Source of the DNA: Streptomyces sp. 135
GTDB taxonomy: Bacteria > Actinomycetota > Actinomycetes > Streptomycetales > Streptomycetaceae
Direction: 5' to 3'
Length of the DNA: 64,000 bases
Assembly: GCF_020026305.1 (NCBI RefSeq)
Contig: NZ_CP075691.1
Span: forward strand, 8,549,415-8,613,414
Position numbers and translations under genes: made by a program. This document shows, piece after piece, positions 1 to 12,000 of the stretch (the first letter of the stretch is position 1; each line of letters opens with the position of its first letter). The notes beneath the pieces were generated by a model, which did not search any database, was not told the DNA's origin, and was given only the letters and a program-made list of their open reading frames with translations.

Positions 1-3000
1 CTCTCGCTGCACCCCGGCAAGTACCGCACCTACGGCACCGTCGGCATGCACTCCTCGGACGGCCGCTGCCGCTCCTTCGGGGAGGGCGGGGACGGCTACG
101 TGTCCGCCGAAGGCGTCGGCGCGGTGGTCGTCAAACCGCTCGCCGCCGCCGAGGCCGCGGGTGACCACATCTACGCCGTCGTCGCCGCCTCCGCCGTCAA
201 CCACGTCGGCGCCGCCAGCGGGTTCAGCGTGCCGAGCCCCGTCGGCCAGGCCGCCGTCATCACCGCCGCGCTCGCCGCTGCGGACGTCGACGCCCGCTCC
301 ATCGGCTGCCTCGAAGCACACGGCACGGGCACCTCGCTGGGCGACCCCATCGAGATAAAGGGCCTCGCCACCGCCTTCGGCAGGCACACCGACGACACGG
401 GCTTCTGCGCCCTCGGATCGGTGAAGTCCAACATCGGCCACGCCGAGTCCGCCGCGGGCATCGCGGGCCTGACCAAGGCGGCGCTGCAACTCCACCACCG
501 CACGCTGGTGCCGACCCTGCACGCCGGCACCGTGAACCCGCTGCTCGCCCTCGACGGCACGCCCTTCCGGCTCCAGCGCACGACCGAGCCGTGGCCCGCC
601 CCGCCCGAGGGCCCGCGCCGCGCGGGCCTGAGCTCCTTCGGAGCCACCGGTTCCAACGCGCACATCGTCCTGGAGGAATACGTCCCCGCTGCCCGGACCG
701 CGGCCGGGCGCGCCGCACCGCGGGAGCCGGTGCTTGTGCCGCTCTCCGCGCGCACCGGGGACCAGCTGCGGCAGAGCGCCGCGCGGCTGCGGGACGCGAT
801 CACCGCGGGAGGCGCCGCGCACGCGCCGCACGACATCGCGTACACCCTGCAAGTGGGCCGGGTCGCATGGCCCGTACGGGTCGCCTTCGTGGCGAGCGAC
901 GCCGATGAACTGGTGCGCCAGCTGGACGAGTTCGCGGCTTCCGGTACGCGTCCGGCGCTGACCGGGACGGAACTCCACGAGACGGCGCGGCGCTGGGCCG
1001 AGGGCGGCACCGTGGACTGGAACGCGCGCCATGGAGCGGACCGGCCGCGCCGGGTCCCCCTGCCGACGTACCCGTTCGCGGGGGAGCGGCACTGGGTCCC
1101 CACCGACGCCGGCCCGCGCCCCGAGGCCCCGGCGCCCTCCTCGGCGGCCCCGACCGAGGTGCCCGTGGTCCCGCCGCACGGACTGCTGTCCGTGCCCCGC
1201 TGGACCGAATCACCCGCGGTTCCCGCCACCGGTGACGCGCCGCGCAGGGTGCTGGTCCTCGCCGGGGAACCGGGCTCCGCGCTCGCCGGGGCGCTGGCCG
1301 CGCACCACCGGCGGACCGGCGGCGCCACCGAGGTGACCGAGCGCCCGCTGGACGACTTCTCCGGCCTCGCGGGACCCGCGCCCGACCGGATCCTGCTCGT
1401 CACCGGCTCCGGACGCACGGCCCGCTCCGACGCGGCCGCGCCCGAACTCGCCCTGCTCCGCTTGGTCAAGGCCGTCCAGCGGCTCGACGGCGCCGGGCGG
1501 ACGGACCTCTTCGTCGTCACCCAGGACACCCAGTCCGTCGCGGGCGGACCCGGCACGGCGCACGGCGCGGGCCTCACGGGCCTCGCCTACTTCGTGGCCC
1601 GTGACTCCGGGCGGTTCGCCGTACGGAACCTCGACGTCACCGCGGCCGACCTGCTGACGCCCGAGGGCTGCGCGGCCGTGGCCGCCGCGGTGGCCGCCGA
1701 GCCTCCGTCCCCGGCCGCCGACCTCGTCGCGCTGCGCGCCGGACGGAGGTACCGGCAGGAGGTCCGCCCGGTGGAGCCGTCCGAGGCGGCGCGGCCGGGG
1801 CTGCCGGGTATCCGGCCGGGCGGCGCCTATGTCGTGGTCGGCGGCAGCGGGTTCGTCGGACGCGTCGTCAGCCGCCATCTGATCGACCGGTACGACGCCA
1901 AGGTGGTCTGCGTCGGACGCCGCCCGCAGAGCGATCCCGCCGTGCGCGAGGCGCTGTACGGCGACCGCGTCCGCTACGTCCAGGGCGACGTGACCGACCC
2001 CCGTCAGGCCCGGCGGGCGATCGCCGGGGCGAAGGCGCTCCTCGGCGAGATCCACGGTGTCCTGTTCGCGGGCGCCACCCGCATCATCGGGGCACCGGGC
2101 GCGCTCGCCGACCTCGGCGAGGACGAGTTCCGCGTGCACTACGAGGTGAAGGCGGCGGGTGCCCGCAACGTGTACGAGGCCGTGGCGGACGAACCGCTGG
2201 ACTTCCTCTGCTACTTCTCCTCGGCCCAGGCCTTCTCCTTCGGCGGGGCGGGCACCCACGCCGCCTACGCCGCAGGGATCACCTCCGCCGACGCCTTCGC
2301 CCGGGCCGCCGCGGCCGCCGCACCCTTCCCGGTCGGCATCGTCAACTGGGGGGCCTGGCGGGCCTCGTTCGGCGAGGCGGCGCGGGACTACCCGTCGCTG
2401 GGCTTCCTGGACGACGCCGAGGGAGCCGCCTGCTTCGACACGGCCGTGCGGCTGCTGCGCGCGGACCGGTACCGGCAGGTCATCGGCATGCGCGCGCCCA
2501 CGGTACGGGCGCCCGCCCGGCCGAGCGCGTCCCCGGGCGGCGCGTCCCGCGGCCTCGACCGGCGGCCGGAGCTGCGGAACCTGCTGGTGGAGCGGCTCGC
2601 CAAGACGCTGCGCGTGCCGAAGGAGGACCTCTCGCCGTCGACGGCCTTCGCCGACCTGGGCGTCGACTCGATCACCGGATCCACCTTCGTCACGCGGATC
2701 GCCGAGGAGCTGGACGTCGAGCTCAACGCCGCCGCGCTCTACGAGTTCTCGTCCGTGGAGCGGCTGGCCGACCACCTCGACGGGCTGCTCGCCCCCGCGA
2801 GCCCCGAACCGCCCACGGCCGCCGAACCGCCCACGGCCCCCGAACCGCAGGCGACTTCCGGACCACCGGCCACCCACGAACCATCCGCACCGCACGACCT
2901 GATCGTGAAGTTGGAGGCACGTTTCGCGGCCGGAGAGCTCTCCGCCGCGGAGGTGCTCGACCTGCTCGACGCAGAGCTGGCCACGAGGGAGCAACGATGA
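1..3000 (+). CDS. trans-AT PKS, C-terminal part (KS-KR-ACP-docking), 5' end outside window
   Basis: The reading frame is open from the first base, so the gene starts left of the window. The visible 999 residues begin inside a ketosynthase: EAHGTGT near nt 312 and KSNIGH near nt 424 supply both catalytic histidines, and SSFGATGSNAH closes the fold. A flanking linker ending LPTYPF (about nt 1057-1074) follows with no acyltransferase, which marks a trans-AT module. The ketoreductase (about nt 1810-2480) has GGSGFVG, no LDD motif, and a YAAGI active-site segment of the type common in trans-AT KRs. The ACP (about nt 2560-2790) carries GVDSI. A Pro/Ala-rich spacer and a charged helical tail (about nt 2890-2997) look like a C-terminal docking element. 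The stop overlaps the next start (ATGA), implying coupled translation. By position it would correspond to the ozmH/J part of an oxazolomycin-type line; this is inference. Confidence 0.93.
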   Translation, partial: LSLHPGKYRTYGTVGMHSSDGRCRSFGEGGDGYVSAEGVGAVVVKPLAAAEAAGDHIYAVVAASAVNHVGAASGFSVPSPVGQAAVITAALAAADVDARSIGCLEAHGTGTSLGDPIEIKGLATAFGRHTDDTGFCALGSVKSNIGHAESAAGIAGLTKAALQLHHRTLVPTLHAGTVNPLLALDGTPFRLQRTTEPWPAPPEGPRRAGLSSFGATGSNAHIVLEEYVPAARTAAGRAAPREPVLVPLSARTGDQLRQSAARLRDAITAGGAAHAPHDIAYTLQVGRVAWPVRVAFVASDADELVRQLDEFAASGTRPALTGTELHETARRWAEGGTVDWNARHGADRPRRVPLPTYPFAGERHWVPTDAGPRPEAPAPSSAAPTEVPVVPPHGLLSVPRWTESPAVPATGDAPRRVLVLAGEPGSALAGALAAHHRRTGGATEVTERPLDDFSGLAGPAPDRILLVTGSGRTARSDAAAPELALLRLVKAVQRLDGAGRTDLFVVTQDTQSVAGGPGTAHGAGLTGLAYFVARDSGRFAVRNLDVTAADLLTPEGCAAVAAAVAAEPPSPAADLVALRAGRRYRQEVRPVEPSEAARPGLPGIRPGGAYVVVGGSGFVGRVVSRHLIDRYDAKVVCVGRRPQSDPAVREALYGDRVRYVQGDVTDPRQARRAIAGAKALLGEIHGVLFAGATRIIGAPGALADLGEDEFRVHYEVKAAGARNVYEAVADEPLDFLCYFSSAQAFSFGGAGTHAAYAAGITSADAFARAAAAAAPFPVGIVNWGAWRASFGEAARDYPSLGFLDDAEGAACFDTAVRLLRADRYRQVIGMRAPTVRAPARPSASPGGASRGLDRRPELRNLLVERLAKTLRVPKEDLSPSTAFADLGVDSITGSTFVTRIAEELDVELNAAALYEFSSVERLADHLDGLLAPASPEPPTAAEPPTAPEPQATSGPPATHEPSAPHDLIVKLEARFAAGELSAAEVLDLLDAELATREQR

Positions 3001-6000
3001 GCAGCGCAGACTTCCGCGACATCCTCGACGGATACGTCAAGGGCGCGGTCGGCGCGGAGCAGGCGCGCGGTCTGCTGGAAGCCCGGCGCCCGGCCCCGGA
3101 GGCGGCCACCGGGCACACGGAGTCCGAGGACCGCACGCGGATGCTGGACATCGCGGTGGTCGGCATGTCCGGGCAGTTCCCCGGCGCCGCGGACGTACGC
3201 GAGTTCTGGCACAACCTCAGCCGGGGCCGCGTCGGCTACGGCGAACTGCCGGACCACTACCTCGCCCCCGACGACCCCGGCGGCTACCGCTGGGGCGGGG
3301 CGCTCGCCGAACGGGACCTCTTCGACGCGGAGTTCTTCGGCATCCGGCCGCACGAGGCGGACCTGATGAGCCACAATCAGCGGCTGCTCCTCCAGGAGAG
3401 CTGGCACGCCCTGGAGGACGCCGCGCTCGACCCGACGTCCCTGGCCGGCTCCCGTACCGGCCTGTTCATCGGCGCCGAGCCCACCGGCTACCCCCACGAG
3501 TCGTTCACCGGCGCCTCCGACGCCCTGGTGGCCTCCCGCCTCTCGTACTTCCTCGACCTGCGCGGCGCCGCCCTCGTCGTCAACACCGCGTGCTCGTCCT
3601 CGCTGGCCGCCGTCCACCTGGCCTGCCAGAGCCTGCGCTCGGGAGAGTCGTCCCTGGCCCTGGTCGGCGGCGTCAACGCGGGCCTCGACGCACGGGGCCT
3701 CGACCTCCTCGTCGAGAGCGGCGCGATGTCGCCCAGCGGACGGTGCCGCACCTTCGACGCCGACGCCGACGGCACCGTCTACTCCGAGGCGGTGGCCGTC
3801 CTCGTACTGAAGCGGCTGTCCGACGCGGTGGCCGACGGCGACCACATCCACGGCGTCGTCCGAGCCACCGGCATGAACCAGGACGGCGCGAGCAACGGCA
3901 TCACCGCGCCCAACGGCGCCGCGCAGGAGGACCTGGTCCTCGACGTCTACCGGCGCTTCGGCATCCCCGCCGAACGCGTCGGGTACGTGGAGGCCCACGG
4001 CACCGGCACCGCCCTCGGCGACCCGGTCGAGGCCAACGCGCTCGTACGGGCCTTCCGGCGGCTGACCACGGAGCGGGAGTTCTGCGCCATCGGCAGTGCC
4101 AAGGCGCACATCGGGCACACCGGGGCCCCGGCGGGCGTCGTGGGCCTCATCAAGGTCCTGCTGTCGATGCGGCACGGCGCCCTGGTCGGCATGCCGACCC
4201 TGCGCCGGCTCAACCCGCTGATCGACCTCAAGGACTCGGCGTTCGTCGCGGACGAGGCGCCCCGCCCCTGGCGGAGCGGCTCCGGGGCGCCGCTGATGGC
4301 CGCGGTGAACTCCTTCGGGCACAGCGGCACCAACGCGCACGTCGTGGTCGAGCAGTACGTGCCCGCCGCCGAACCGGCCCACGCGGACGACGGCACACCC
4401 CAGATCGTCCCCCTGTCGGCCCGCACCCCCGAGCGGCTGCGCGCCTACGCGAGCGTCCTCGCCGACCACCTGGAGAACTGCGCCTCCTCCTCGACCGCCG
4501 TCGCCGTCGCCCCGCCCCCAGAGGCGGCGCGCGCCGCGGAGCCCGCCCGGGTGTGCGCGGCGGTGGCGGGCGTCCTGGGCGTCGCCACCGACGAGATCGA
4601 CCCGGACGAACCCCTGGACTCCTACGGCGTACGCCCGGAACAGTTCGCCCGCATCGGGGAGGCGCTCGACGCCGAGTTCGGCACGCGCCTGGGCGCCGAC
4701 GTCTTCCACGAAGGGCGGACGGCGGGCGAACTGGCGCGGCTGGCGGCGCGGGCCGGTGACGCCGGCCCCACGGAGGGCGCCGAGGGCGCCGCCTCGACCG
4801 GAACCGGAACCGGGAGCGCCGTGCCGTCCGCGGCCGATGTGGCGCGCACCCTTCAGCTCGGCCGGGCCGAACTGGCCGCCCGCGCCGCACTCGTGGTCCG
4901 CGACCGCGCCGAACTCCTCGCCGGGCTGCGTGCGTTGGCAGAGGGCCGGGAGCTGCCCGACAACTGCCGGCTGGGCGAGGCCGACGGGCGTGGCGACGTC
5001 GCGCGGCTCTTCGCCGACGAGGAGCTGCGCGACACCGTGGGCAAGTGGCTGGAGCGCGGGAAGCTAGCCCAGGTGGCCGAGGTGTGGGTGCGCGGCGGCA
5101 GCGTCGAGTGGCGCAGGCTGCACCGGAACGGCTCGGTCCGCCGGGTGCCGCTGCCGGGCTATCCGTTCGCGAAGAACCACCACGGCATTCCCGCCACCGC
5201 GACGGCGGCCGGGTCCGCTCCCGCGTCCGTCGCCGCTCCCGTGGTCCCTCCCGTACGCGTGCCGGGGCCCGTCGCCGAGCCCAGGGGCGAGCTGCGCCCC
5301 GAGCGGCTGGAACAGGCGATGGAGGACCGGATCGCGCTGATGGCGAGCGAGCTGCTCGGCGCGGCCGAGGGAGACGGCGGCGGGGAGGTCGACCCCAAGG
5401 AACAGCTGGATCGTTACGGCATCGACTCGATCACGCGCACACGGCTGAACCAGCTGCTGAGCGAGGCGTTCCCGTCGGCCTCGCGCACGCTGTTCTTCGA
5501 GTTCGCCAAGGTCGAAGGAGTGGCCGGACAGCTCGCCGAGCAGTTCCCCGACGAGTGCAGGACCTTCCTCGGCTGGGACGGCACAGTGGTCACACCCGCA
5601 CCCGCACCCGCACCCGCAACCCAGCCTGCCGTCGAAGCAGCCGAAGCCGCCGAGGTCGTACAGCTTGCAGCCGAGGCCGCTCCCGTGCGCGGCGATGACG
5701 ACGAGCTCGCCGGTGCCATCGCCGTCATCGGCATGAGCGGCACCTTCCCGGACGCCCCCGACCAGGACAGTTACTGGCAGCTGCTGATGGAGGGGCGGTC
5801 CGCCGTCACCGAGATCCCGCGCCGCCGCTGGGACTGGCGCGAGCACTACGACCCGCACCCCGAGGGCGCCGACGTGGTGCGCAAGAGCCACTCCAAGTGG
5901 GGCGCCTTCCTCGACGGATTCGACGCGTTCGACCCCGCGCTCTTCAACTTCACCGAGCAGGAGGCCCGCAACACCGACCCGCAGGTGCGGCTGTTCCTCC

Positions 6001-9000
6001 AGGAGTGCTGGAAGGCCCTTGAGGACGCGGGATACGCCCCCGCCAAGCTGCCCGCCGAAGTACGCGGCCGCATCGGTGTCTTCGCGGGCGGCGCGAAGCA
6101 CGGCTTCACCCACCTCGGCTCCGAGGGCCGCCTGGAGATGCCCCGCACCTCCTTCGGCGACATGGTCAACAGGGTCTCCTTCCAGTTCGACCTCGGCGGG
6201 CCGAGCAAGGCCGTGGACACCGCCTGCTCCTCGGCGCACGTGGCGCTGCACGAGGCGGTCGAGAGCCTGCGCTCCGGCCGCTGCGACCTGGCCATAGCCG
6301 GGGCCGTGAACCTCTACCTCCACCCGTCGACGTACGTGGAACTGGCCACCGTGGGGCTGCTCTCCGACCGCTCCGACTGCGCGTCGTTCGGCGCCGAGGC
6401 CGCCGGCATCGTCCCCGGCGAGGGCGTCGGCGCGGTGCTCCTCAAGCCACTGCGACAGGCGCTGCGCGACGGCGACCCGGTACGCGCCGTCATCCGCGGC
6501 AGCGCCGTCAACCACAACGGCCGGACCATCGGCTTCACCAGCCCCAGCTCCCTGCGCCAGGCCGAGGTGATCCGGGAGGCGCTGCGCGACGCCCGGATCG
6601 ACCCGCGCACCGTCAGCTACGTGGAGGCCACGGCCAACGGCTCGGAGATCGGCGACGCCGTCGAGATGACCGCCCTCACCCAGGTCTTCGAGGACCGGAC
6701 GGGCGTGAGCGGCCGCTTCCGCATCGGCTCGCTGAAGCCCAACATCGGTCACGGCGAGGCGTCCGCGGGCATGGCGCAGCTGTTCAAGGTCGTCCTCGCG
6801 CTCCAGCACCGCACGCTGCCGCCGACGCGGCTGCCCGAGGAGTTCAACCCGGCCATCGACATCGACCGGCTTCCCTTCGAGCTCTCCGCCGCACCCGTGC
6901 CCTGGCACCAGGTCGTCGTGGACGGCGTCCCCGCGCCGCGCCGCGCCGGGATCACCGGTCTCGGCGGGGGCGGCACCAACGCCCACGTCGTACTGGAGGA
7001 GGCGCCCGAGCCCGCGCCGCGCGCCCGGCCGGCCGAGCGCGGCCCGGTCCTGTTCGTCCTGTCGGCGCACACGGAGGAACGCCTCGGTGCCTACGTCGAC
7101 GCGTGGCTCGACTTCCTCGTGGGACGGCCCACGAGCGACCTGGCGGACATCGCGTACACCCTCCAGGTCGGACGCGTGGACCTGACGCACCGGCTGGCGG
7201 TCATCGCCTCCGGGGCCGAGGAGCTGCGCGGCCACCTCACGCGCTGGCGCCGGGGCCGCCCCGGTGACGCGGTGTTCTCGGCCACCGCGGCCCGGGTGGA
7301 CACGGCGGGCCTCGACGCGGCCCTGCGCGGCCGTGACCTCGGCGCGGTCGCGGACCTCTGGGTGCGTGGCGCGGCGGTCGACTGGGCCGCGTTGTACGAC
7401 CAGGGGGACGGAGTGCCCGTGCGGGTGGCGGGACTGCCGACGTACCCCTTCGAGCGCCGGTCCTGCTGGCTCGACGACACCGACGCCGGCACTGGCGACA
7501 CCGCCACCCCGGCCTTGCAGCCGCAGGGCCCCGCGCGGGACGAGGCCGGGCACCCGCTGCTCACCTCGGCCGTCCGGCTCGCCGACGGCGGCACCGTGTT
7601 CAGCGGTGACGTATCGCTCGCCACGCACCCCTGGATCACCGACCACGCGGTCTCGGGCACGGTGCTCTTCCCGGGCACGGGCTTCGTGGAGATGGCGTTG
7701 CACGCCGGAGCGGCACTCGGCTGCGGGCGGCTCGAAGAACTCACCCTGGAGGCGCCGCTCACCCTCACGGAGCAGGCAGGCGCCCGGCTCCAGCTCGTCG
7801 TCCGGGCGCCCGACGCCACCGGAGCCCGGCCCCTGGAGATCCACTCGCTGGCCGAGTCCGGCGCCGAGAGCGCTGCCGACGGGGAGGGAGCGTGGACACG
7901 GCACGCCACCGGGCTGCTCGCGGCCGGTGCGGCGGAGGCCGGCTTCGACCTCGCGGTGTGGCCGCCGACCGGCGCCGAACCCGTACCGGTGGACGCCTAC
8001 TACCAGGTGATGGCCGACGCCGGATACGCGTACGGTCCCGCGTTCCGCGGCCTGCGCGCCGTCTGGCGGCGTGGCGAGGAGGTGTACGCAGAGGCCGCCC
8101 TCGACGACGGCCCGGACGCCGCCCGCTACGGCCTGCACCCCGCCCTGCTCGACTCGGCCCTGCACGCCATGGGCTTCGGCGGGTTCGTCCGCGACGGCGG
8201 CGGTCTGCTGCCGTTCTCCTGGTCCGGCATGCAGCTGTTCGGCGGGGGAGCGGCCGCCGTTCGCGTACGCCTGACGGGCGCGGGCACCGACGCGGTCTCG
8301 GCAGCCGTCGCCGACACCACCGGCAGGCCCCTGGCCGTCCTCGACTCGCTCGTACTGCGCCCGTTCGCCGGCGCACGGCGGACGCCCGCCCGCACGGCCC
8401 TGCCCGACGAACTGCTCCGCCTGGAGTGGACCCCGCTCGCCCCGGCCGACACGCCCCGCATCAAGTGGACCGCGGCGGGCCCCGACGAACTCGGCCTCGC
8501 CACGGCCCTGCGCCGCGGCGACGGCGCCGACGTGCCCGGCGCGTCCGACGGCGGCGGTGACGAGATCGCGCTGATCTCCCTCCACGCCGAGCCGACGGAC
8601 GACCTGGCGGCAGCCGTCCGGTCCGCCACCGCGCGCGTACACGGCCTCGTACGGAGCCGGCTCGCGGACGAGAGCCAGGCCGCGGCACGCCTGGTCGTGG
8701 TGACCCGGCGGGCCGTGTCCACCCGCGTCGGCGAGGACGTCGAGGACCTGACGCACGCCCCGGTGTGGGGTCTGCTGCGGGCCGCCCAGGCGGAGAACCC
8801 CGACCGGCTGCTCCTCGTCGACGTGGACGGTGCCGAGGCCTCGGCCGCCGCGCTGCCCGGCGCGGTCGCCGCGGCGACCGCGGCCGGGGAGTCGCAGCTC
8901 GCCCTGCGGGGCGGGGAGGCGACCGTGCCCCGGCTGGCCCGGCTCGGCTCGGACAGCGCGCTCGTACCGCCCGGTGACGGTACGCCGTGGCGCCTGGACA

Positions 9001-12000
9001 CCAGCGGCGCCGGCACCCTGGAGAACCTCGCCCTGCTGCCCTGGCCCGCCGCCGAGGCACCCCTGACTCCCGGTCAGGTGCGGATCGAGGTGCGCGCGGC
9101 AGGGCTGAACTTCCGTGACGTGCTCGGCGCGCTCGGCATGTACCCGGGAGAGCTGACGCTCGGTGCGGAGGGTGCCGGTGTGGTCGTCGACGTCGGGGAC
9201 GGCGTGAGCGGCCTCGCCGTCGGCGACCGTGTGATGGGCCTCTTCCCGAGCGGCCTCGGCCCGGTCTGCGTGGCCGACGCCCACACCGTCGTACGGATGC
9301 CCCGCGGCTGGTCGTTCGAACAGGCCGCCGCGGTCCCCGTCGCGTTCGCCACCGCCTACTACGGCCTGGTCGACATGGGCGGCCTGACCGCCGGCGAGTC
9401 GGTCCTCGTACACGCGGCGGCGGGTGGCGTCGGCATGGCCGCCGTGCAGCTCGCACGGCACCTGGGCGCGGAGGTCTTCGCGACCGCGAGCGAGGGCAAG
9501 TGGGACGCGGTCCGCGGACTCGGCGTGCCCGACGACCACCTGGCGTCCTCCCGGGACCTGGGCTTCGAGGAGAAGTTCCGCACCGTCACCGACGGGCGCG
9601 GCGTGGACGTCGTCCTCGACTCGCTCGCCCGCGAGTTCGTCGACGCCTCGCTGCGGCTGCTGCCGCGCGGCGGCCGGTTCGTCGAGATGGGCAAGACCGA
9701 CATCCGTGACGCGGCGCAGGTCGCCACCGCCCACTTCGCCGTCCGCTACCGGGCGTTCGACATCGTGGACGCCGGGCCGCGGCGCATCGGCGAGATCCTC
9801 GCCGAGATCGTCGACCTCTTCGAACAGGGCGTCCTCACCCACCTGCCCCGCCGCGCCTGGGATCTGCGGCGCGCGCCGGAGGCCTTCCGGTTCATGAGCC
9901 AGGCACGCCACGTCGGCAAGATCGTCCTGACCGTGCCCCGGCGGCCGGACCCCGAGCACACCGTCCTGATCACCGGCGGCACCGGAACCCTCGGCGGCAT
10001 GCTCGCCCGGCACCTGGTGGCCGAGCGCGGCGCCCGGCACCTGACGCTGCTCAGCCGGCGGGGCCCCGACGCGCCCGGCGCGGCCGGGCTGGCCGCCGAA
10101 CTGACCGCCGCGGGCGCCCAGGTGACCGTCGTGGCCTGCGACGTCGCCGACCGGGCCCGGCTCGCGGAGGTGCTCGACGGCATCCCCGCCGAGCATCCGC
10201 TCGGCACCGTCGTCCACACGGCGGGCGACCTCGACGACGGGGTGTTCGACGCGCTGACCCCCGAACGTCTCGCCAGGGTCCTGCGGCCCAAGGCCGAAGG
10301 CGCCCTGAACCTCCACGAGTTGACTCTGGCCAAGGGTCTCGACCTCGCCGAGTTCGTCCTCTTCTCCGGGGCGGCCGGTGTGCTCGGCAACCCCGGCCAG
10401 TCCAACTACGCCGCCGCGAGCTCTTTCCTGGACGCCCTCGCCCAGCACCGCAGGGCGCGAGGGCTGCCGGGCACGTCCATGGCCTGGGGCTACTGGGAGC
10501 AGGCCACCGGTCTCACCAAGCACCTGAGCGAGGAGGACACCGGGCGGATGGCGCGCGGCGGGCTCCTGCCGATCCCCTCCGCGGACGGACTCGCCCTGTT
10601 CGACGTGGCACGTGGCGCCGACGAACCGCTCCAGGTGCCCATGCGTCTCGACCTCGACGCCCTGCGCGCCCAGGCCGAGGCGGGCGACGGCCACCCGCTC
10701 CACCGCGGCCTGCTGCGTGGGGTGCCTCGGACCGCGACGGCCACCGCCGCCACGGACGGCCTCCCGGACCTCGACGGCCTACCGGAGGCCGAACAACACG
10801 CCGCTCTCCTGGAGTTGGTGTGCGCGCAGGTAGGCTCCGTCCTCGTCACCGACCCGGCGACCATCGGCGCCGACACCGGCTTCGTCGAGCTGGGCCTGGA
10901 CTCGCTGACCGCGGTGGAACTCCGCAACCGCCTGGGCCGCGCCACGGGGCTGCGGCTCCCCGTCACCCTGATCTTCGACCACCCGGCACCGGGTCCCCTG
11001 GCCGCGTACCTGCGGCGGCGGCTCGTCAGGGGGGACGAGGGGCGCGGGCGGGGGAGCGGAAGGGGTGCGGGCGGGGGTGTGGGCGGTGCGGCCACCGCGC
11101 ACGGTGCGCTGACGCCGAGTCGTGCGGCCTCCGCCGCGCAAGCCGCTGAGGCCGTGCAATACGGTGCCGCCTCGCAGGTTGGCGCTGCCGGGCCCGGTGC
11201 CGCCTCGCAATCCATTGCCGTCACGCATTCCGGTACCGCCTCGTTGTGCGGCACTGCCGCGGAGGCCGGTGCCGCCATGCAGGCCGGTGCCGCCGGGCTC
11301 GGCGTCGCCGAGCAATCGGCAGCCGTCAAGCAATCCACCGCCTCGCAACCGGGTCCCGTCGCGCGGGCCAGCACCGCCACGCAGGCTCGCACCGCCGAGC
11401 AATCCGGCACCGCCTCGCAGACCGACACCGCCACGCAGTCCGGCGCCGCCACCACGGTCGACGAGCCCCAGCCCGCCACGGCCGCTGCCCAGGCCGTCCC
11501 CGCCGGGAGGGCCCCCGCTGCCCAGGCCGCCCCGGCCGGGAGGGCCCCCGCTCCCGAGACCGCCCCCGCCGGGAGGATCCCCGCCTCCCACACCGCCCCC
11601 GCCCGGAGGGCCCCCGCCCCGCCGGCCGACCCCCCGCACCGCCTCCTCCTCGCCGACGCCGGGCTCGACCGGCTCGGTGCCGTTCTGGAGTTCGGGTGCC
11701 GTGACGCGGACGCGCTCATCGGGCTCGCCGCCGACCACCCGGCGCTCATCGTGCACGGCGTGAGCGGTGACAAGGAGTTCGCCGACGCGGCCGGGCGCCG
11801 CATCGACGGGAGCGGGGCGCGAGGACATGTCGCCGTGTTCCACCGGAGCGGCCCGCTCGATCCGTTCCCCGGTCACTACGACCTGGCGTACGGCATCGAC
11901 GGCTGCTACCGCGTCGAGGACAAGCAGGCACTCTTCGCCCGCCTGGACGCGGCGGTCGTGGACGGCGGTCACGTCCTCCTCGCCGACTACCTGTGCACGC

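Noticed and set aside
5064..10703. Long minus-strand open frame of about 1879 codons opposite the PKS
   Set aside because: High third-position GC keeps antisense frames open; the protein is Gly/Arg/Val-biased without domains, while the + strand carries a full PKS.
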